Below are positions 13,800 through 18,194 of a DNA stretch of 18,194 nt, in pieces (position 1 is the stretch's first letter; every line of letters starts with the position of its first letter). The stretch is from NCBI GenBank assembly GCA_001769005.1, contig MENE01000134.1:1-18194 (forward strand), in the 5' to 3' direction. The position numbers and the translations under genes were made by a program. This DNA is from Bacteroidetes bacterium GWA2_31_9b. GTDB taxonomy: Bacteria > Bacteroidota > Bacteroidia > Bacteroidales > UBA12077. The notes below the pieces were generated by a model. The model made no database searches. It was given only the letters and a program-made list of their open reading frames with translations, and had not been told where the DNA came from.

Positions 13800-14531
13800 T
13801 CTTAAAATTTTTTTAGCCTGGTGTTTGTAAGTATAATTTCTTGATATTATTTCTAATAGAAGTTTTTTAGCTTCTTCTGGTTTATTATTGTTTAAATATA
13901 CCAAAGCCAGATACCATAATGATTCTTCATAAAATAAATGCTGGTTATTTGTTGATAGTTCGTATAAGTATGTTTCAGCTTCAATAAATTCATTCTGCTC
14001 AATCATTGATATTGATAAATAAAACTTTGCCAAAGTATTTGTAGAATCCTTATTTACTAATTCTTTAAACAATAATTCCGCATTATTGAAATCTGAATTT
14101 TCATAATTTCCCAATGCAATTCTTAAACATTCTTGTTCTTCTGTTAGAATTTCAGTATTTCGATAATTCACAACCGGTGGATACATTTGATAATACTTAT
14201 TAAAATAATCAACATAACGTTCTGTATGAGTATTTAGGAACATTATTTTAATAATAAGTACAATAATAAAAACTGCTGCAACAGATGACCAAATAAAAGG
14301 ATTTTTAATTACGTGAGATTTTTGTTTTTTAGTATTTACTATTTCATTCAGAGCAAATCGTAAATTCATTATATCAGGCTCTTGAATAGCTTCATGAATA
14401 TTTTTTCTGAGAATATATTCAGCTTCTAAGTCAGGATTTGAAAGCTTCAATTTATCGAAAGCCGCTCGTTTTTCTTCCGATAATTCTCCAAGTAAATATT
14501 TTTCAATTAATCTATATTCCTTTTCTCTCAT
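13788..14531 (-). CDS. Anti-sigma-like single-TM protein with periplasmic TPR domain (paralogue B)
   Basis: This 247-residue paralogue of the protein at 9754-10506 has the same layout and length. The cytoplasmic helical N-terminus (IEKYLLGELSEEKRAAFDKL; then EPDIMNLRFALNEI) resembles anti-sigma domains. A TM helix lies at about 78-98. The juxtamembrane motif YVDYFNKYYQMYPPVVNYR is at 106-124, and TPR-like repeats run to the end (FNNAELLFKELVNKDSTN; FIEAETYLYELSTNNQ; PEEAKKLLLEII). Its start overlaps the end of the sigma factor gene by 20 nt, implying translational coupling and a cognate sigma/anti-sigma pair. Its stop overlaps the convergent TPR-CHAT gene by 12 nt. No Cys/His zinc anti-sigma motif is present, so any sigma binding uses a different surface than ZAS-type proteins. 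Confidence 0.83.
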   Translation of the reverse strand: MREKEYRLIEKYLLGELSEEKRAAFDKLKLSNPDLEAEYILRKNIHEAIQEPDIMNLRFALNEIVNTKKQKSHVIKNPFIWSSVAAVFIIVLIIKIMFLNTHTERYVDYFNKYYQMYPPVVNYRNTEILTEEQECLRIALGNYENSDFNNAELLFKELVNKDSTNTLAKFYLSISMIEQNEFIEAETYLYELSTNNQHLFYEESLWYLALVYLNNNKPEEAKKLLLEIISRNYTYKHQAKKILRSIN

Positions 14532-15090
14532 ACTTTTTGAACTGAGGATCGTTTTTAATATTATTTACAAGCTGTTCCTTACATTTGTATTTTCTGCTTT
14601 TAATATAATTTTCAGTTGTATTCCCCAACTTTCTAGCAATTTCTTTAATCGGTATATTATTTAAAAACATTTCCAAAATTTTTTGGCAATCTTCTCCTAA
14701 TTTTTTAAAATGATATTGATACAATTTATATTGGTTGTGTTTTTCAATCTCATCAAACTCAAAATCAGGAAGACTTTCATAATTTGCATATTGATTGAGT
14801 TGCACACTATTTATTTTATTTTGTGAAATCTGATGAATCCATAAAAAACGAGATATACCTAAAAGATATAAACTAAACGATTTAGAAATTGTAATGTTTC
14901 CGATTTTTAATTTCCTATAAATAATAATTATGGACTCCTGAAAAATATCCTTTGCATCTTGAGAAGAACCATTGTTATCAATTATAAACTTTTGAATATC
15001 CGGAAAAAATTCAGAATATATTCGCTTTAGCAAAAAAGGGTTTTGTTTACGAATACCTTCAACAATCTCTTCATTCTTTAATGATTCCAA
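14512..15090 (-). CDS. ECF-type RNA polymerase sigma factor, Bacteroidota subtype
   Basis: A 192-residue sigma-70-like factor with only regions 2 and 4. Region 2 covers ~20-85 (DAKDIFQESIIIIYRKL is the core of region 2.2). Region 4 covers ~125-175 (LGEDCQKILEMFLNNIPIKEIARKLG, then the recognition helix NTTENYIKSRKYKCKEQL). The S-x-K-Y-K-C-x-x-x-L ending is characteristic of a Bacteroidota ECF subgroup commonly coupled to TPR or CHAT/caspase genes. The start is a TTG at 15088-15090; an in-frame stop lies 24 codon-bases upstream with no ATG between, and no internal Met occurs before region 4, so TTG is the best choice. The next gene overlaps by 20 nt. Target promoters are not identifiable here. 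Confidence 0.85.
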   Translation of the reverse strand: MESLKNEEIVEGIRKQNPFLLKRIYSEFFPDIQKFIIDNNGSSQDAKDIFQESIIIIYRKLKIGNITISKSFSLYLLGISRFLWIHQISQNKINSVQLNQYANYESLPDFEFDEIEKHNQYKLYQYHFKKLGEDCQKILEMFLNNIPIKEIARKLGNTTENYIKSRKYKCKEQLVNNIKNDPQFKKYERKGI

Positions 15091-15150
15091 GGTTTTCCAG
15101 GGATTTATATATAATTAATCAGAATGCTAAACATACGATTTTAAATAACT

Positions 15151-15187
15151 AAAATATAAAAAAAGGCCATAACTTATTACGACCTTT
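15151..15187 (-). terminator. Rho-independent terminator after the sigma/two-TM protein operon
   Basis: On the minus strand AAAGGTC (15187-15181) pairs with GGCCTTT (15168-15162), with one G-U pair and an inner TAA/TTA extension, followed by TTTTATATTTT. It lies 27 nt past the stop of the two-TM protein gene and isolates that operon from the next sigma gene. Confidence 0.82.
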
Positions 15188-15213
15188 AAAAGAAAATAAT
15201 CTTTAAGAATGTT

Positions 15214-15630
15214 TTATATTGTATATAAGTACTTTATAATTATTTTATCGAATAAAATTAATAATAAAATACCAAGAAAAGCTATAAGAATATAAGGTGA
15301 GAAACTAAACTCTGACCATAATCGAATAAAAAAATCATATCCATATTTTAAATTCGAAAAAGCAGGAATTTCTTTTGCATCAGATATAGTATTTAATCCG
15401 TTTTTATAAATATAATAACCAATATATCCAATAAACATAAGTAAAATTGAAAGCAAAACCCATATAAAATTTTTATCTTTCTCTTCTTTAACAAATTGAA
15501 TATTTACATCAGGATTTTTTAAAATAGTAGCCATCAGATTTTTAGTAAAATCTGTACCCGGTTGCTGAATTTCACCTTTCTGAATCAGTTCACGGGTTAT
15601 TTTTTCGATATCAAGATTTATATTTTTCAT
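15214..15630 (-). CDS. Two-TM membrane protein, putative anti-sigma partner
   Basis: This 138-residue protein shows no motif that I recognise. Residues 1-52 are a charged, mostly helical cytoplasmic segment (DIEKITRELIQKGEIQQPG and FTKNLMATIL). TM helices lie at about 54-75 and 112-127, with a ~35-residue aromatic-rich loop between. Its ATG shares one base with the TAA of the ECF sigma gene (TAATG), so the two are translationally coupled. Small membrane proteins placed this way are usually the sigma factor's regulator, and the short cytoplasmic N-terminus fits a minimal anti-sigma domain. That role is inferred from position only; there is no Cys/His zinc motif. Confidence 0.72.
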   Translation of the reverse strand: MKNINLDIEKITRELIQKGEIQQPGTDFTKNLMATILKNPDVNIQFVKEEKDKNFIWVLLSILLMFIGYIGYYIYKNGLNTISDAKEIPAFSNLKYGYDFFIRLWSEFSFSPYILIAFLGILLLILFDKIIIKYLYTI

Positions 15631-16208
15631 TATATAATAGATATTGCTTCGTCTTTTAAAATTAATTTCAGTTTATCGTAAAAACTTTTCCTTGCTCTAT
15701 GCAACCTCACTTTAACGTTTGATTCTGTATAACCTGTAATATCGCAAATTTCCAGAATTGAATTTTCGTTTAAATAAAATAATGTCAAAATTACACTATC
15801 TTCTTCATTTATTTTCTCAAGAACGATTTGAATATATTTTGATTGTTCTTGTTTTGTAATTTCATTTAATGCGTTATATGAACCTAGCACTTGATCGTCG
15901 GGAATTTGCACAGAATCAATATCGTAAGTATCAATTTGTTTTTTTCTAAGTTTCGAAATAGCTGTATTATAAGTAATTCGATACAACCATGTTGAAAATT
16001 TAGAATCAAACTTAAACTCACCAATTGCATTAAATGCTTTAATAAATACATCCTGGGCTAGTTCTTCAGCATCTTCAGTGTTTTTCAAAAACCTGAGAGC
16101 CATAGTATAAACCATCCCTTTATACTTATCGACAAGAAAACTGAATGCATTCACATCGCCACCAACAATCCTGTCGATACACTGCTTATCGTCTTTTTCT
16201 CTATTCAT
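15630..16208 (-). CDS. ECF RNA polymerase sigma factor (RpoE-like), probably autoregulated
   Basis: A 192-residue sigma factor of the sigma-24/RpoE group. Region 2 has FLVDKYKGMVYTMALRFLKN, then DAEELAQDVFIKAFNAI and the region 2.4 segment FSTWLYRITYNTAISKLRKK. A variable linker follows at ~90-125. Region 4 is LTLFYLNENSILEICDITGY with the recognition helix TESNVKVRLHRARKSFYDKL. A GTAACC-N16-CGTC promoter ends only 10 nt before its ATG, and the same element drives the divergent DUF6249 gene, which suggests the factor activates its own gene and that neighbour. The expected transcript start would leave a 5' leader of only a few bases. The two-TM gene downstream overlaps by one base. Confidence 0.92.
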   Translation of the reverse strand: MNREKDDKQCIDRIVGGDVNAFSFLVDKYKGMVYTMALRFLKNTEDAEELAQDVFIKAFNAIGEFKFDSKFSTWLYRITYNTAISKLRKKQIDTYDIDSVQIPDDQVLGSYNALNEITKQEQSKYIQIVLEKINEEDSVILTLFYLNENSILEICDITGYTESNVKVRLHRARKSFYDKLKLILKDEAISII

Positions 16209-16218
16209 TTGTTACTAT

Positions 16219-16244
16219 GACGCAATAACTTTATTAGAGGTTAC
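16219..16244 (-). promoter_or_regulatory. ECF-type promoter of the sigma factor gene (GTAACC-N16-CGTC)
   Basis: On the minus strand GTAACC (16244-16239) is followed by 16 nt and CGTC (16222-16219), inside the 9-mer GCGTCATAG. This is the classical ECF -35 GTAAC / -10 CGTC arrangement. The -10 box lies 10 nt from the ATG, so the mRNA would be nearly leaderless. Confidence 0.82.
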
Positions 16245-16251
16245 AAAAAAA

Positions 16252-16270
16252 GTTTAGAGTTTAGAGTTTA
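16252..16270. repeat. Short tandem heptamer between divergent promoters
   Basis: Two full copies of GTTTAGA plus a partial copy (GTTTA) in the spacer between the two GTAACC promoters. Probably simple sequence slippage; no regulatory role is evident. Confidence 0.7.
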
Positions 16271-16331
16271 CATACAATGAATCCTGAATTCAATAATTAC
16301 GAACTCAATTTACAAAAAAATATCGAGAAAT

Positions 16332-16357
16332 GTAACCTGTTTTTAAAAGGTAGCGTC
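16332..16357 (+). promoter_or_regulatory. ECF-type promoter of the DUF6249 gene (GTAACC-N16-CGTC)
   Basis: GTAACC at 16332-16337, a 16-nt spacer, then CGTC at 16354-16357 within GCGTCATAG. Boxes, spacing and the 9-mer around -10 are identical to the oppositely oriented promoter at 16219-16244, so both are probably read by the sigma factor encoded at 15630-16208. The leader before the ATG at 16396 would be about 30 nt. Confidence 0.82.
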
Positions 16358-16395
16358 ATAGATTAAAACAATGTTTAACTAAAATAAATACAACT

Positions 16396-16722
16396 ATGGA
16401 TTTTGATTTTATCGTAGGAATTGCATTTTTCGCAGTAGTATATGGAATTTTCCATTTGTACATACGTAGAAAAGAACGACTTGCACTTATTGAAAAAGGC
16501 TTAACTGCTAATATTTTCAATAGCGAAGCAAATGTATCACCAAGTTTAAAATATGGTATATTCTGTATTGGAATTGCTTTGGGATTTTTATTTGGTGATA
16601 TGTTAGCCAAAAGTACAAACCTTGAAGAAGGTGTAGCTTATGTTTCAATGATTTTCCTTTTTGGTGGTTCGTCATTGGTAATTTATTATTTTATTGCTAA
16701 AAAACACGCAAGAAAAGAATAG
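16396..16722 (+). CDS. DUF6249-type small membrane protein
   Basis: A 108-residue protein with three predicted TM helices, at about 5-22, 52-70 and 80-101. A conserved cytoplasmic stretch RRKERLALIEKG follows the first helix, which is the recognisable signature of this Bacteroidota family (R-x-x-E-R-x-A-L-I-E-K-G). A short basic C-terminus (KKHARKE) follows the last helix. The function is unknown. It is divergent from the ECF sigma operon and shares an identical promoter with it, which makes it a likely member of that small envelope-related regulon. It is followed by a strong terminator and is monocistronic. Confidence 0.8.
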   Translation: MDFDFIVGIAFFAVVYGIFHLYIRRKERLALIEKGLTANIFNSEANVSPSLKYGIFCIGIALGFLFGDMLAKSTNLEEGVAYVSMIFLFGGSSLVIYYFIAKKHARKE

Positions 16723-16739
16723 GTAGAACTTATAATCTG

Positions 16740-16785
16740 AAAAAGGAATATATACTTTAACAAGTAATTATTCCTTTTTTGTTTT
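16740..16785 (+). terminator. Rho-independent terminator after the DUF6249 gene
   Basis: AAAAGGAATA (16741-16750) pairs perfectly with TATTCCTTTT (16769-16778), with one further A-T pair outside. An 18-nt loop lies between the arms and TTGTTTTT follows. It lies 18 nt past the stop codon. Confidence 0.85.
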
Positions 16786-16857
16786 TAATAAATTCAAAAC
16801 TTATCTATTAAATAATTACAAACTCGCTGGAAACACCAACTATGTTATTATAGAGAA

Positions 16858-17030
16858 AGGTTGAACCCGCTACGGGGTTCTTGTTTTCATGGTTCTTCTT
16901 TACTATTAATATTTTATCCCTACGGGATAGGATACACCTCAATGTGATGTACCTAGGCACATGATAATTTGCCAAACGGCAGTCAGGTTTGTAAAAAATA
17001 AAAATACTCCTACCGATGTACCTTTAGGTA
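16858..17030. repeat. Non-coding patch of small palindromes (CTACGGG-type extragenic repeat)
   Basis: This is the core of a 352-bp gene-free stretch (16723-17074). It holds a string of short hairpins: GAACCC-loop-GGGTTC (16863-16880), TATCCC-TAC-GGGATA (16915-16929), a near-palindrome TGTACCTAGGCACA (16948-16961), and TACC-TTTA-GGTA (17019-17030). Similar CTACGGGG hairpin strings recur as dispersed extragenic repeats in Bacteroidota genomes, from memory. I find no ORF, tRNA or CRISPR structure in it. Confidence 0.55.
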
Positions 17031-17074
17031 AACAATAAAATATTTCAAGACCAGTAGTTGTAAAAAACCTAATT

Positions 17075-18194
17075 TTATTCAGATTTGAACATTATCATAT
17101 CCAGAATTGCTTTTGAACATACGGGGCAAAATCCATTGGCCTCGTTGCTTTTCATTCTGCAATCCATCATCGGACTATAAATTCCTTTATCTAAATATCC
17201 TCCACCTTCGTAAACACCTAGAATTGAATTAAATTCACTTTTTCTTGGAGTTGGTATTGGTGTATTTTTATCAATCATTGATTTCCATTTCGAATCAAAA
17301 TTTACCATTGTTGTTAAATTGGGTTGCCAAGGTTCTATAGCAAGATTATAAAAATCGTTGTATGATGTTGATGAATTGTAATATTCGTCGCCCAAACCTG
17401 CAAATGAATGTCCAAATTCATGTATAAAAACTTTTTCTGATAGAATATGATCTACAGTAGTAATTGCATAATGATTATACACTCCTCCTCCTCCATATTT
17501 ATTTGAATTTACAAGGATACAAATCTCATCGTAAGGTACAATACCAGCAATATCGCGAACAGATTTTACATCATTTGTGGTTAAATATCGTTCGCTATCG
17601 AATGTATAAAAATTGCTGTTCATTGCTGTATTCATATAAATATTTGCACCAGGAATATCAGTTCCTGAATTTTCAGATGGAGAATTTACTATCCAAACAT
17701 TAAATTTATTGGAAAACAATTTATATGGTTCCTGACTAAATAAATAGCTTACCATTCGTTGAGCATCAGATTCAAATTTTTCCATTTCATTTATTGTATA
17801 TCCTTCGGCTAAAAAAACGAGATCCACTTTGTTGGCAGGATCACCATTATCAATAAGTTTTTTATAAGGAATATTTTTTATTTCGGGATTAATAAAATAA
17901 TTATCAGGCTGAATAGGCATTTCGAATCTGATTTCAAACTCACCATCATATGTTCGGCTATAAACTTTAAGAATTATTTGATTTTTTGGATACGGAAATG
18001 TAATTGACTGGTAATAACTTCTGTCAATAGATTGAGCTTCGGTTGTTGTTTGCCACTCTTCAAATAATGTACAAAGTCCTCGCGAAAAAATTACCTGCCC
18101 AGATGTTGAATCAATAACTTCAAACTTATACTCACCATAATTAAATGCATCAATACAACTTGTTTTAGATCCACCCCAGAAAGGTTCTTTTTTT
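17075..18194 (-). CDS. Peptidase M64 (IgA-peptidase-like) family metalloprotease, N-terminus beyond window
   Basis: The reading frame stays open from the TAA at 17075 to the right edge, so the gene is cut; the ATG at 17920 is internal. The first ~90 visible residues form the family's beta-rich N-terminal domain (EPFWGGS, SCIDAFNYGEYKFEV, SRGLCTLFEEWQTTTEA, SITFPYPKNQIILKVY). The peptidase domain follows, opening with VDLVFLAEGYT and carrying the zinc motif HEFGHSFAGLGDEYY, in which two His and the catalytic Glu of HExxH are present. Near the C-terminus come the family's paired cysteines (MDCRM and FCPVCSKAI). Members are secreted zinc peptidases of Bacteroidota; the signal peptide cannot be seen here, and no type IX sorting domain follows. 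It is not obviously linked to the sigma operon. Confidence 0.92.
   Translation of the reverse strand, partial: KKEPFWGGSKTSCIDAFNYGEYKFEVIDSTSGQVIFSRGLCTLFEEWQTTTEAQSIDRSYYQSITFPYPKNQIILKVYSRTYDGEFEIRFEMPIQPDNYFINPEIKNIPYKKLIDNGDPANKVDLVFLAEGYTINEMEKFESDAQRMVSYLFSQEPYKLFSNKFNVWIVNSPSENSGTDIPGANIYMNTAMNSNFYTFDSERYLTTNDVKSVRDIAGIVPYDEICILVNSNKYGGGGVYNHYAITTVDHILSEKVFIHEFGHSFAGLGDEYYNSSTSYNDFYNLAIEPWQPNLTTMVNFDSKWKSMIDKNTPIPTPRKSEFNSILGVYEGGGYLDKGIYSPMMDCRMKSNEANGFCPVCSKAILDMIMFKSE

Noticed and set aside
16723..17074. tRNA or small RNA gene in the gap before peptidase M64
   Set aside because: No cloverleaf can be built and no T-arm motif is present; only short separate hairpins occur.
17075..17920. 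Complete peptidase gene starting at the ATG at 17920
   Set aside because: The frame continues upstream to the right edge and encodes the known N-terminal domain of peptidase M64, so the true start is outside the window.

Overview
The window looks like chromosomal DNA from an AT-rich member of the Bacteroidota, probably a Bacteroidales/Marinilabiliales-type organism. Supporting this are a stand-alone MnmD, a DUF3127 protein, a DUF6249 protein, a peptidase M64, a FatA-like bacterial acyl-ACP thioesterase, stand-alone LytTR and TPR/anti-sigma proteins, and a TTTG/N19/xAnnTTTG-type promoter before the FKBP gene. The taxonomic placement is an inference from gene families and base composition only.

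Layout. Positions 1-3000 (plus strand) are housekeeping: the 3' end of a TIGR01777-type epimerase, mnmD, a lipoprotein FKBP isomerase, a cyclophilin, and a small OB-fold DUF3127 protein with an SSB-like acidic tail. A bidirectional hairpin separates these from an acyl-ACP thioesterase on the minus strand. Positions 3770-10735 (minus strand) form an export/signalling block. In transcription order it holds a short peptide gene (10571-10732), a TPR/anti-sigma-like membrane protein, a degenerate histidine-kinase-like protein, a stand-alone LytTR protein, a C39-peptidase ABC transporter (PCAT), and its HlyD-type membrane fusion protein. Two small cassettes lie in this block: a four-helix-bundle (23S rRNA IVS-type) gene flanked by CTGC-rich inverted repeats, sitting between PCAT and HlyD, and a GxxExxY gene flanked by ACCACAGAG-type repeats. 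Divergent from the peptide gene is a 945-aa TPR-CHAT protein (10962-13799). It meets, tail to tail, a second TPR/anti-sigma-like protein that is overlapped by its ECF-type sigma factor gene. Positions 15160-16722 carry another ECF sigma factor with a coupled two-TM protein and a divergent DUF6249 gene. Both promoters there carry the same GTAACC-N16-CGTC element. The right end has a non-coding repeat patch and a truncated peptidase M64 gene.

How the genes may work together. The main discovery candidate is the 53-aa peptide. Its N-terminal part has a textbook double-glycine leader (hydrophobic residues at -15, -12, -7 and -4, then GG). The PCAT with an intact C39 Cys-His-Asp set is encoded a few genes downstream. 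The predicted mature product is a 19-residue acidic, Cys-free peptide ending in a Pro-rich tail. With a HisKA-type protein and a LytTR protein in the same block, the layout resembles Gram-positive ComABCDE peptide signalling, but both regulators are stripped down: the kinase lacks its ATP-binding motifs and the LytTR has no receiver.

The second candidate is the CHAT protease module. The CHAT protein has a signal peptide and a C-terminal membrane anchor, so its protease domain should face the periplasm. The TPR halves of both flanking anti-sigma-like paralogues should also be periplasmic. A CHAT-controlled release of a membrane-tethered sigma factor is therefore plausible. Whether the exported peptide is the trigger is a hypothesis.
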